From: DATAEU01 sp046735355
GTDB taxonomy: Bacteria; Actinomycetota; UBA4738; HRBIN12
Direction of reading: 5' to 3'
Length of the DNA: 28,640 nt
NCBI GenBank assembly: GCA_046735355.1
Contig: JBKPTC010000041.1
Location: 1-28,640, forward strand
Positions within the stretch are counted from its first letter, which is position 1. Each line of letters opens with the position of its first letter. Below the pieces are notes generated by a model, which was not told the origin of the DNA, searched no databases, and saw only the letters and a program-made list of their open reading frames with translations. Both the position numbers and the translations under genes were made by a program. Below are positions 1-6,437 of the stretch, one piece after another.

Positions 1-706
1 GGCGCTCGAGCCCGCCGTGCTCGACGCCCGTCCGTTCGGCGAGCGCACGTGCGCGCTCCGGGCTGCGGTTGAGGACGCGGATCGTCGCGACGCCGCGCGC
101 GCGCAGACCCTTCACGGCGAGCGCGGACATCTGGCCCGCGCCGACCACGACCGCGTGGAGCCCGTCGAGGTCGCCGAGGTGCTCGTGCGCGAGGTCGGCT
201 CCCGCCGAGATGAACGCGTCGGGCGCGGCTCCGACGGCCGTGGCGCTGCGAACCCGGCGTCCGGCGCGCGCGGCCGCGTGGAACAGCGCCGTGAGATGCG
301 GCGTCGTGGCGCCCTCGGCCTCGGCGCGGCGGTGCGCCTCGCGCACCTGCGAAAGGATCTGCGGCTCCCCGACGACCATCGAGTCGAGGCCGGCCGCGAC
401 CTCGAACAGATGCTCGGCCGCGGAGTCCTCGTAGTGCGAGTACAGCGCGTCGCCGAGCTCGTCGGCGTCCACGACCCGCGACTCGGCGAGCAGCCGCTTC
501 AGCGCGAGGAATCCGGCGTGGTACGTGGGCACCTCGCCGTACATCTCGACGCGGTTGCACGTCGAGAGGATGACGGCGCCCTCGATCGCGGGGTCGTCGA
601 GCGCGTGCCGGTACCCCTTCGCGAGGTCATCGTCGGCGAACGAGAGTCGTTCGAACAGATCGACGGTCGCGCGCCGGTGCGAGATGCCGAGGGACAGGAT
701 CGCCAT
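1..706 (-). CDS. hemA: Glutamyl-tRNA reductase, C-terminus cut off by the window edge
   Basis: Reduces glutamyl-tRNA(Glu) to glutamate-1-semialdehyde with NADPH, the first committed step of C5 tetrapyrrole (haem, corrin) synthesis in the cytoplasm. I translated 235 residues from the ATG at 706. The N-terminal catalytic domain opens with SLGISHRRATVDL. The nucleophilic cysteine lies in ILSTCNRVEMYGE (Cys50). The conserved GEPQILSQV segment is at about 113-121. The NADPH-binding domain starts near 185 with VVVGAGQMS. The frame runs open to base 1, so roughly the last half of the protein is outside the window. A TAGAAT box (minus strand, 719-724) lies 12 bases before the ATG and no Shine-Dalgarno sequence is seen, which suggests a very short or absent leader. 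The P1 peptidase gene is divergent. Identification is firm. Confidence 0.95.
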   Translation of the reverse strand, partial: MAILSLGISHRRATVDLFERLSFADDDLAKGYRHALDDPAIEGAVILSTCNRVEMYGEVPTYHAGFLALKRLLAESRVVDADELGDALYSHYEDSAAEHLFEVAAGLDSMVVGEPQILSQVREAHRRAEAEGATTPHLTALFHAAARAGRRVRSATAVGAAPDAFISAGADLAHEHLGDLDGLHAVVVGAGQMSALAVKGLRARGVATIRVLNRSPERARALAERTGVEHGGLER

Positions 707-718
707 GGGCCTCGTCCG

Positions 719-724
719 ATTCTA
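719..724 (-). promoter_or_regulatory. -10 box of hemA (TAGAAT)
   Basis: TAGAAT on the minus strand, 12 bases upstream of the hemA ATG. Transcription would begin about 5-7 bases before the start codon. No convincing -35 is seen at 16-18 bases. Confidence 0.5.
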
Positions 725-840
725 CGGACGTGGGTCGCGGGCGGCCCGTCGGCGACGCCGCGGTACCATCCACCGGCTTCGAGCCCAACGACCACCCGAC
801 CACGCCGCGAAGATGGGACCAAGAGCCGGAAAGGAGTGCG

Positions 841-1980
841 GTGGAACGCGGACGAGCTCGCGACCTCGGCGTGATCCTCGGGATCATGCCGCCCGGCCCG
901 CGGAACACCATCACCGACGTGGCCGGCGTGCGCGTGGGCCACAAGACGATCGTCCGCGATCCGAACCCCGACGGCCGGGGAGCGGTGAGGACGGGCGTCA
1001 CCGCGATCTTTCCGCACGACGACCTGCCGTGGGTCGAGCGCGTGTACGCGGCGACGCACGTGCTGAACGGCTACGGCGAGATGATCGGGACCAACCAGAT
1101 CACCGAGTGGGGGCTGCTGCACTCGCCCGTCGTGCTGACGTCCTCGCTCGCGATCGGGAAGGCGTACGACGCGACGGTTCGTTGGCGAACCGAACGCCAC
1201 GCGGTCACCACCAACGAAGGCGGCGACATGCCCGTCGTGTCCGAGTGCGACGACTCGTTTCTCAACGACGTCTCGACGTTCCCGCTGACGGACGAGGACG
1301 TGTTCGACGCGCTCGATACCGCGGCGGCCGCCGGTGACGACGTCGCCGAGGGATGCGTCGGCGCCGGAACCGGGATGCAGTGCTTCGACTTCAAGGGCGG
1401 GATCGGAACGGCCTCTCGCGTCCTCGACGCCGCGGACGGCGGCTACACCGTCGGCGCGCTGGTGCTGACGAACTTCGGCGTCCGGTCGGACATGCTGCTC
1501 GCCGGCGTTCCGATCGGCGTCGAGATCGACGATCTCATGCCCGAGGAACACACGGAGGGATCGTGCGTCTGCGTCGTCGCCACCGACGCGCCGATGCTTC
1601 CGCACCAGCTCCGTCGCGTCGCGCAGCGGGCCGGTCTCGGGCTGGCGCGGACGGGATCGACGGCGCGCAACGGGTCCGGCGAGCTCATGCTCGCGTTCTC
1701 GACGGCCAACCGCGTGCCGGTACGACCCGGCCCGACGATCACGGTCGATGCGCTCCTCGACGGTCCCGCGGACGACCAGCCGTACGTCCTCAGCTCGATC
1801 TTCGCGGCGGCGATCGAGGCGGTCGAGGAGGCCGTCGCCAACGCGATGTTCATGGCGACGAGCACCCGAGGCGTCGGCGGCAACGTGCTGCACGCGCTTC
1901 CGCTCGACCGCACGCTGCAGATCCTGGAGCGGCACGGCCGGCTCAAGCCCGGCGTTCGCGGCGCCGACGCAGGCTCGTAG
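841..1980 (+). CDS. P1 (DmpA-like) family aminopeptidase/D-esterase
   Basis: Member of the N-terminal-nucleophile P1 peptidases (DmpA, L-aminopeptidase/D-esterase), which cleave themselves before a serine that then becomes the catalytic nucleophile. From the GTG at 841 the protein is 379 residues, close to the family's usual 370-380. The Gly-Ser autocleavage pair is in HTEGSCVCVV, with Ser241 as predicted nucleophile. The flanking ITDVAGVRVGH, VGAGTGMQCFDFKGGIG and ATDAPMLPHQLRRVAQRAGLGLARTGS blocks are typical of the family. The start is set by AAGGAG at 831-836. The frame stays open back to 730, but that extension is low-complexity and covers the intergenic promoter region. A TACCAT box at 763-768 may be the -10. 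Substrate is unknown; D-amino acid amides or small beta-peptides are possible from the family. Confidence 0.9.
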   Translation: MERGRARDLGVILGIMPPGPRNTITDVAGVRVGHKTIVRDPNPDGRGAVRTGVTAIFPHDDLPWVERVYAATHVLNGYGEMIGTNQITEWGLLHSPVVLTSSLAIGKAYDATVRWRTERHAVTTNEGGDMPVVSECDDSFLNDVSTFPLTDEDVFDALDTAAAAGDDVAEGCVGAGTGMQCFDFKGGIGTASRVLDAADGGYTVGALVLTNFGVRSDMLLAGVPIGVEIDDLMPEEHTEGSCVCVVATDAPMLPHQLRRVAQRAGLGLARTGSTARNGSGELMLAFSTANRVPVRPGPTITVDALLDGPADDQPYVLSSIFAAAIEAVEEAVANAMFMATSTRGVGGNVLHALPLDRTLQILERHGRLKPGVRGADAGS

Positions 1981-1983
1981 AAT
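1978..1983 (+). promoter_or_regulatory. -10 box of tRNA-Ser(GCT), overlapping the preceding stop codon
   Basis: TAGAAT whose first three bases are the TAG stop of the P1 peptidase. It lies 10 bases before the tRNA 5' end, as expected for a tRNA promoter. Confidence 0.5.
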
Positions 1984-1993
1984 CGGGCGTTCC

Positions 1994-2083
1994 GGAGACG
2001 TGGCTGAGTGGCCGAAAGCAGCCGCCTGCTAAGCGGTTAGGGGGTGTTGAGCTCCCTCGCAGGTTCGAATCCTGCCGTCTCCG
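1994..2083 (+). tRNA. tRNA-Ser(GCT)
   Basis: Acceptor GGAGACG (1994-2000) pairs with CGTCTCC (2076-2082), and the discriminator is G2083. The anticodon loop CTGCTAA gives GCT, closed by a 5-bp stem (GCCGC/GCGGT). There is a long class II variable arm and a T loop TTCGAAT. Reads AGC/AGU. CCA is not encoded. Confidence 0.95.
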
Positions 2084-2089
2084 CCGACC

Positions 2090-2389
2090 TCAGTTGTTGA
2101 GACCGGCGCGTCCGCGTCCGCGCCCGCCGATCAGCGCCGTGTACGCCCAGAGCAGCACGACCGCCAGGATGATCGAGCCGATCCACGCGATGCCGTCGTT
2201 GCCCGGGAACAGAAGCTCCCAGAGCACGCCGCCGATCACGGCCGCGATGATGCCGATCACGATCGTCGCGACGGCGCCGATCTCCTGCCGGCCGGGCAGG
2301 ATGAGCCGGGCGAGCACGCCGATGATCGCCCCGGCGACCACGTACACAATGATGTCCCAGACCGTGATGTTGACGTCTGCCGCAAGCAT
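2090..2389 (-). CDS. GlsB/YeaQ/YmgE family membrane protein
   Basis: A 99-residue integral membrane protein of the transglycosylase-associated (GlsB/YeaQ/YmgE) family, usually linked to envelope or general stress; the molecular function is unsettled. Three hydrophobic segments are visible: about 9-28 (VWDIIVYVVAGAIIGVLARL), 35-60 (containing IGAVATIVIGIIAAVIGG) and 66-86. The glycine-rich helix pattern and the ARLILPG turn after helix 1 are family hallmarks. The tail is short and arginine/glycine-rich (GGRGRGRAG). A GGGGAGG sequence sits five bases before the ATG. The stop lies only a few bases from the 3' end of the convergent tRNA-Ser gene. The SRPBCC gene lies upstream on the same strand, about 50 bases away, so the two may be co-transcribed. 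Confidence 0.88.
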   Translation of the reverse strand: MLAADVNITVWDIIVYVVAGAIIGVLARLILPGRQEIGAVATIVIGIIAAVIGGVLWELLFPGNDGIAWIGSIILAVVLLWAYTALIGGRGRGRAGLNN

Positions 2390-2438
2390 CGAAGCCTCCC
2401 CTCCGTCGTCCGCGGCTCCTACCCGTCGGGGCCGCGTG

Positions 2439-2894
2439 TTAGTCGGAGGAGGCCGACTCGACGCGCTGTTTGAGGAGCTGCATCCGCTTGCGGATGTCGG
2501 CCTTGCCCGCGGTGTTGAAGATCAGCGCCGCGACGAGGTTCTTCGGCGGAGACATCCTGGGGAAGACGACCCGATACGTGACCGTCGTCGCGCCGTCCCC
2601 CGCCGGCGTCAGCGTGTAGGTGTTGAGGAACGGGCCCTCGGGATCGTCGGCGCGGAGCGCGAACCGGCGGTTCGGCTCGTTCTCGGTGATCTCGCCGACG
2701 TTCTCGTGATGCTTGTCGGTCGGGATCGATCCCATCGAGCGGTACCGGCTGCCGACCGCGTTCGGCTCGCCCGAGGTCCACTCGACGGAGTACGGCTTCG
2801 TCGACCACTCGACGTGCTTCTCGAGCCGCGACACCCACGGCCAGACACGCTCGGACGGCGCCAGGATCGTCACGCCGAACTCGCCCTCGGTCAT
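2439..2894 (-). CDS. SRPBCC (START-like) family protein
   Basis: A 151-residue protein with the helix-grip fold of the polyketide cyclase/SRPBCC superfamily, which builds a deep cavity for a hydrophobic ligand. Visible hallmarks are the N-terminal strand ending in ILAPSERVWPWVSRLEKHVEW (first helix and W-rich turn), central antiparallel strands (GSRYRSMGSI, VGEITENEPNRRFAL, FLNTYTLTP, TTVTYRVVF) and a long C-terminal helix (KADIRKRMQLLKQRVE). The full length matches single-domain members. The start is chosen by GAGGAGGTG about six bases before the ATG. No catalytic residues can be assigned and the ligand is unknown. It may form a unit with the GlsB-like membrane protein downstream; a role in stress or lipid handling would be guesswork. 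Confidence 0.85.
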   Translation of the reverse strand: MTEGEFGVTILAPSERVWPWVSRLEKHVEWSTKPYSVEWTSGEPNAVGSRYRSMGSIPTDKHHENVGEITENEPNRRFALRADDPEGPFLNTYTLTPAGDGATTVTYRVVFPRMSPPKNLVAALIFNTAGKADIRKRMQLLKQRVESASSD

Positions 2895-2965
2895 CGAGCA
2901 CCTCCTCGGGGATCGTTCGGACGATAGGCGTCGCGCGCGCGGCCGGTCAATCCGTCGTCGACCTC

Positions 2966-2971
2966 TACACT
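2966..2971 (+). promoter_or_regulatory. -10-like TACACT directly before the HAD start
   Basis: TACACT ends six bases before the GTG at 2978, and no Shine-Dalgarno sequence is present. This spacing fits a leaderless transcript beginning at the start codon. Confidence 0.4.
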
Positions 2972-2977
2972 CCGCCG

Positions 2978-3628
2978 GTGCGCGCCGTGCTGTTCGATCT
3001 CTACGACACGTTGGTGTGGACCGAATGGCCGTTGCTTCGCGAGCGGCTGGCGGCGGCCGTGGGCCTGACCCCGCGAGACATCATGAAGGGATTCGTCGAG
3101 ACCCGCGACGCGCGCGGGCTCGGAACCTACGGGAGCGCGGAGGGCGATCTCGCGGCCGCGCTTCGAACGGCGGGCGCGTCGGTGACCGACGAGCTGATCC
3201 GCGAGCTGACCGAGGTCGAGACGCGAACGCTCGTCGCCGGCGGCATCCATCTGTTCGACGACGCGCTCCCCGTCCTCCGCGAGCTGCGGTCGCGCGGCGT
3301 TCCGACCGCGATCGTCAGCAATTGCGACCACATGACGCGTCCGATCGTCGACGGGCTCGGGCTCGAGGAGACGGTCGACGCCGTCGTCCTGTCGTTCGAG
3401 GTGCGCTCGATGAAGCCGAACGCCGAGATCTTCCGGATCGCGCTCGAGCGGGTCGGAGCCGACGCGTCCGACTCGACGTTCGTCGACGACCAGCCCGGTT
3501 ATCTCGACGGTGCGCGAGCGCTCGGGATGCGAACGCTCCAGATCGCGCGGCCGTCGGACCCGACAGCGCCGCCGCAGGTCGGGCACGAGCTCATCGAGGA
3601 CCTCTGGCCGGTTATCGCCACGGACTGA
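2978..3628 (+). CDS. HAD superfamily hydrolase
   Basis: A 216-residue haloacid dehalogenase-like hydrolase, probably a small-molecule phosphatase. Motif I is FDLYDT (Asp7 nucleophile, Asp10 acid/base). Motif II is VSN with Ser114. Motif III lysine is in MKPNAEIF (Lys146). Motif IV is FVDDQPGYLDGA (Asp170/Asp171). The cap is a helical insertion between motifs I and II (about 15-90). This is the usual length for subfamily IA enzymes. The GTG start lies directly before the RAVLFDLYDT strand, and no Shine-Dalgarno sequence is visible, but a TACACT box is six bases away. Substrate cannot be read from the sequence; phosphoglycolate- or haloacid-type relatives are both possible. The neighbouring genes give no clear hint. 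Confidence 0.9.
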   Translation: MRAVLFDLYDTLVWTEWPLLRERLAAAVGLTPRDIMKGFVETRDARGLGTYGSAEGDLAAALRTAGASVTDELIRELTEVETRTLVAGGIHLFDDALPVLRELRSRGVPTAIVSNCDHMTRPIVDGLGLEETVDAVVLSFEVRSMKPNAEIFRIALERVGADASDSTFVDDQPGYLDGARALGMRTLQIARPSDPTAPPQVGHELIEDLWPVIATD

Positions 3629-3718
3629 ATCCCGACCCCCGCGTGGCGCGGGAGCCGTTGCGCGAGCTCGAAGCGACCCCGTACGGTCGTCCGACGCCAA
3701 GAGAAGGGACGTGCACCG

Positions 3719-4420
3719 ATGCTGCGGAACATCCGGAAACGGCTCACCTACGCGAACGTCGTCGCGACCATCGCGCTGTTCCTCGCGTTGTCGGCCGGAG
3801 CCGCCTACGCCGGCGCCTTCGTGACGAGCGAGGACATCGTCGACGGGCAGGTCAAGCGGGTCGATCTCGCCGACAGCGCGGTCGGAACGAGCAACCTCGG
3901 CGGCGGGGCCGTAACGAGTGCCAAGGTTCGTGACGGGTCGCTCACCGGCGCGGACGTGGACGAGTCCACGCTGACGGGCGTCGACGCCAGAAGGCTGGGT
4001 GGCCGGTATCCGAGACAGATCACCGGGCTCAGCGGCGCCGTCACGAGCGCCGAGACGCCCCTGCCCGGTTGCGACGATCCGGTCCAGTACGTGTCCGATG
4101 GGTTCACCGCGGCCCGGCGCGGCTACGTGATGGTCCTCGTCTCGGTGAGTGCTACGCACCCCGCCGGCACGCCCGTCGAGCCGTTCGCGGCGCGGATCGA
4201 GCAGATCGAGCCGGGACACACCGTCGGATCCTTCGAGCGCGATGCGATCCCGGCCGGCCACGGCTATGCGAACGTCTCGATCGCCGAGGCCTTCCAGGTG
4301 TTCGAGGGCCGGAATTTCTTCTCGATCAACGTCTGCGATGGAAGCGACGACGTCGGTCCGGACAGCGGCATGGCGGTGTCGGGTCACATTCAGTTCGTCT
4401 ACAGCCCGTTCTATCTGTAG
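3719..4420 (+). CDS. Secreted protein with an N-terminal decapeptide-repeat stalk
   Basis: A 233-residue exported protein. The N-terminus RLTYANVVATIALFLALSAGAAYA (about 8-31) is a signal or anchor segment of a kind I recall from Thermoleophilia-like actinobacteria. Residues 37-86 hold five perfect ten-residue repeats. The branched hydrophobic at position 4 falls at residues 40, 50, 60, 70 and 80, and a second Val/Leu falls at 45, 55, 65, 75 and 85, giving a five-residue hydrophobic beat. The remaining ~130 residues look like one beta-rich globular domain with two cysteines (in LPGCDDP and NVCDGSD). Start: AGAAGGGA before the ATG. A surface stalk plus head domain is my inference; no function is recognised. 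Confidence 0.78.
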   Translation: MLRNIRKRLTYANVVATIALFLALSAGAAYAGAFVTSEDIVDGQVKRVDLADSAVGTSNLGGGAVTSAKVRDGSLTGADVDESTLTGVDARRLGGRYPRQITGLSGAVTSAETPLPGCDDPVQYVSDGFTAARRGYVMVLVSVSATHPAGTPVEPFAARIEQIEPGHTVGSFERDAIPAGHGYANVSIAEAFQVFEGRNFFSINVCDGSDDVGPDSGMAVSGHIQFVYSPFYL

Positions 4421-4488
4421 CCGGCGAGCGGGCTGTAACGGGGTCGCGCGTCGGACGGCCCTCGGGTCGGGGCGGCGGACCGACGCGG

Positions 4489-4494
4489 TACGAT
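4489..4494 (+). promoter_or_regulatory. -10 box of tRNA-Arg (TACGAT)
   Basis: TACGAT in the context GCGGTACGAT, nine bases upstream of the tRNA-Arg 5' end. The matching -35 is not obvious. Confidence 0.45.
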
Positions 4495-4503
4495 GGTTCC
4501 TCC

Positions 4504-4576
4504 GCGCCGGTAGCTCAACGGATAGAGCATCTGACTACGGATCAGAAGGTTGGGGGTTCGAATCCCTCCCGGCGCG
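4504..4576 (+). tRNA. tRNA-Arg(ACG)
   Basis: Acceptor GCGCCGG (4504-4510) pairs with CCGGCGC (4569-4575), and the discriminator is G4576. The anticodon loop CTACGGA gives ACG between TCTGA and TCAGA. The T loop is TTCGAAT. A34 is expected to be deaminated to inosine by TadA, whose gene is also in this window (22115-22564). CCA is not encoded. Confidence 0.95.
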
Positions 4577-4583
4577 CTGATGT

Positions 4584-4623
4584 GATGTCCCGGGACATCG
4601 ATGCAGAATGTCCCGGGACATCG
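4584..4623. repeat. Two tandem copies of a perfect palindrome next to tRNA-Arg
   Basis: GATGTCCCGGGACATC (4584-4599) is a perfect 16-bp palindrome. ATGTCCCGGGACAT recurs at 4608-4621, with centres 23 bp apart. Because each copy is self-complementary, the two copies can also pair with each other as one 15-bp stem with a 9-base loop. There is no T tract on either side. The element lies between tRNA-Arg and the 3' end of a convergent membrane-protein gene. It could be a bidirectional terminator, a pair of operator sites, or the footprint of a mobile element beside a tRNA gene. Confidence 0.8.
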
Positions 4624-4666
4624 CTCCACCCTCAGCCGTGCGGCTGGTAGGTCCAGCTCGATGAGA

Positions 4667-5194
4667 TCAGGCGAGTCGCCGGTTCCGGCCGACATCTCCC
4701 TCGGCGTCGTCGTCCCATGTGGCCCTGTCCGAAGCGCTCCGCAGCAGTGCCATCAGCGAACCCGCCATCGCGACAAGTGCGCCAGCGGCGGTGACGTAGA
4801 TCCCGATGTCCGGAGAGCGCTGATCCGACCCGAGGTACACCCATAGCGCAACGACCGACACGAGAGTGACCGTCGAGAATGCGACCGCGAGGAGATCGGC
4901 GTCGAACCACGTTCCGACGCGCCTGTTGGCGGCCATCAGGATGCCAACGACGAGCAGCGCGACGCCGATCCCGAGGGCGATGCGCCCGTCTGGGATCTGA
5001 AAGCCCTGCGCCGCGGACGCAGCCTGGTCGCGACTGTCGATCCAGTCCAGGAACGACCCGACGATGATGCCGAGCGACCCGATCACGATCACGGGCGCCG
5101 CCGTACTGCTCCGGCTCGTCCGACGGTCTCTGACGGTCCGCTCGCGGCCGGCGTTGGTCCGCGTGGTCGCGGTTTCGGTACGTGACTCCTGCAT
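4667..5194 (-). CDS. Four-helix membrane protein of unknown function
   Basis: A 175-residue protein. The N-terminal ~35 residues are hydrophilic and Arg/Thr-rich (cytoplasmic). Four transmembrane helices follow at about 34-54 (APVIVIGSLGIIVGSFLDWI), 72-89 (IALGIGVALLVVGILMAA), 98-119 and 127-148, and then an acidic-basic tail. Tryptophan-containing loops (FLDWIDSRDQ, RVGTWFDAD) separate the helices, a layout common in small actinobacterial membrane proteins. The start is set by GGGAG eight bases before the ATG. A much longer open frame extends upstream on this strand but is only antisense to the secreted two-domain protein. I do not recognise a family and assign no function. Confidence 0.72.
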   Translation of the reverse strand: MQESRTETATTRTNAGRERTVRDRRTSRSSTAAPVIVIGSLGIIVGSFLDWIDSRDQAASAAQGFQIPDGRIALGIGVALLVVGILMAANRRVGTWFDADLLAVAFSTVTLVSVVALWVYLGSDQRSPDIGIYVTAAGALVAMAGSLMALLRSASDRATWDDDAEGDVGRNRRLA

Positions 5195-5223
5195 GAGGAC
5201 GCTCCCTTCCCGGGTCGCGCCCG

Positions 5224-5241
5224 GTTGCCGTGTGTGGCAAC
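5224..5241. repeat. Small inverted repeat in a divergent intergenic region
   Basis: GTTGCC and GGCAAC separated by six bases, in the ~200-bp gap between the divergent membrane-protein gene and the secreted two-domain gene. It could be an operator or a weak hairpin. No factor can be named. Confidence 0.35.
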
Positions 5242-5398
5242 TCTTCCCCGCCCCAACCTGCATGAAACTGAACGAGACGCTGCGAAGCGCGCGCCCGGGG
5301 GCGTGACCTACTTCCCAACTGACCGATCGGCCTGCCGCCGAACGGTTACGCAGAGCCCCACGGCGGTAGATGGTCCCCGTCATCTGAGGGGAGGGACC

Positions 5399-6166
5399 TT
5401 GACCACGTTCCGTGTCGGATCGATCGCGCGCGTCGCCGTCCTCGCGGCGACGATCGCCGCAGTGCCGTTCGCGGGCACGGCCGCCGCGGCCGAGGACACG
5501 ACGGGGCCGGCCGACGTCTCGATCGGCGACGTGTCGCTCGGGCCGGGCGGCGAGTGGATGAACGTGTCGGTGACGGCGCGCTGCGACGAGCCGAACGTCG
5601 TGGGCGACCTCGTCGTCGAGGTGTCGCAGGACGCCGGCGCGAGGTTCGGCTCGGTGGCCGGTGATCTCGGCGTCACGTGCGACGGCGCGCCGCATGCGCT
5701 CGACCTGCAGATCCCCTCGTTCGGCGGCCGGTGGCACGGCGGCACGACCCTCGTCCAGGCGTCGTTCTCGATCTACGACCCGGTCACCGGAGACCCGGTC
5801 GATCAGGCAGTGGACTCGGTGGGCGTCGACGTGCGTGCGCCCGCCGACGTCGAGCTCCGTCACCGTGCCAAGCTCCGACCGAGCGGCGCGGTCGTCCTCC
5901 GTCTCCGCGTCCGGTGCTCGGACGAGCTCGTGGTCCAGGACCTCGAGGTCGAGCTGTCGCAAGGGAGCGTCGGCGCGTCCAAGGCGGGCGACTTCGGGAT
6001 CGAGTGCGACGGGCGGTGGGAGCGCGTCCGGCTTCGCCTCCGACCGTTGTCGGGCTGGTTCCATCCGGGCGACGCGGACGCGTTCGCCTATCTCACCGTT
6101 CTGGATCCGGACTCCTTCGACCCGGTGTGGCAGGCACGGGACACGGAGACGCTGACGTTGGTCTGA
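5399..6166 (+). CDS. Secreted protein made of two duplicated cysteine-containing domains
   Basis: A 255-residue exported protein. The signal peptide spans about 1-32, with hydrophobic core VAVLAATIAAVPFAG and cleavage near TAAAAED. Two homologous domains of about 105 residues follow. Each begins with an AD-V strand and carries an RC...(V)(E/T)CDG cysteine pair, an E(V/L)SQ strand after a V-x-DL-x-VE motif, and a G-W/F-H-G loop before a YDP/LDP turn. The pairing of RCDEPNVVGDLVVEVSQ with RCSDELVVQDLEVELSQ makes the duplication plain. Each cysteine pair probably forms a disulphide. The start is TTG at 5399, preceded by GGGGAGGG four bases away; the open frame continues upstream but without secretion features. 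Beta-sandwich architecture is inferred. Function unknown. Confidence 0.8.
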   Translation: MTTFRVGSIARVAVLAATIAAVPFAGTAAAAEDTTGPADVSIGDVSLGPGGEWMNVSVTARCDEPNVVGDLVVEVSQDAGARFGSVAGDLGVTCDGAPHALDLQIPSFGGRWHGGTTLVQASFSIYDPVTGDPVDQAVDSVGVDVRAPADVELRHRAKLRPSGAVVLRLRVRCSDELVVQDLEVELSQGSVGASKAGDFGIECDGRWERVRLRLRPLSGWFHPGDADAFAYLTVLDPDSFDPVWQARDTETLTLV

Positions 6167-6251
6167 CGCCGTCCCACCGTGGGGTTTCGTCTGTGTGAGC
6201 CGCCTCGGCGGCGGGTACCGGCACGGGAAACTCCAAGAGGGGAGCGCCTCG

Positions 6252-6437
6252 ATGACCGGACGCAGCGCGACCATCGAAGTGACCCTGATCGAACACGGCG
6301 ACGACATCACCGTGCATTTCGAAAACGACCGCTTCCCACCGCTGTGGTTCAATCGCAGGACGAGGCCGGTCGCCTACGCGAAGCTCAGAGCGATCCTCGG
6401 GGAGGTCGAAGCCGAGCGCGACGAGCGCGCGAGCTAG
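6252..6437 (+). CDS. Small protein of unknown function (61 residues)
   Basis: A short ORF encoding 61 residues. It starts with beta-strand-like segments (SATIEVTLIEHG, DDITVHFEND), then an aromatic/basic segment (FPPLWFNRRTRPVAYAKL) and a charged helical tail (RAILGEVEAERDERAS). The start is set by GAGGGGAG about nine bases before the ATG; an earlier in-frame ATG at 6195 has no ribosome-binding site. Its TAG stop overlaps the stop codon of the convergent LLM oxidoreductase gene in the tetranucleotide CTAG (6434-6437). No family recognised. The clear ribosome-binding site and mixed composition favour a real gene. Confidence 0.6.
   Translation: MTGRSATIEVTLIEHGDDITVHFENDRFPPLWFNRRTRPVAYAKLRAILGEVEAERDERAS

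Noticed and set aside
1353..2927. A long plus-strand frame through the P1 peptidase, tRNA-Ser and beyond
   Set aside because: It crosses a tRNA and is out of frame with the clear P1 peptidase; Arg-rich low-complexity translation.
2891..4387. A 498-residue minus-strand frame
   Set aside because: Antisense to the HAD hydrolase and the decapeptide-repeat protein; composition is Arg/Asp/Val-biased with no domain pattern.
4584..4623. CRISPR or att-site interpretation of the double palindrome
   Set aside because: Only two copies with a 7-9-base spacer, no cas genes, no integrase, and no second copy of the tRNA 3' end in the window.
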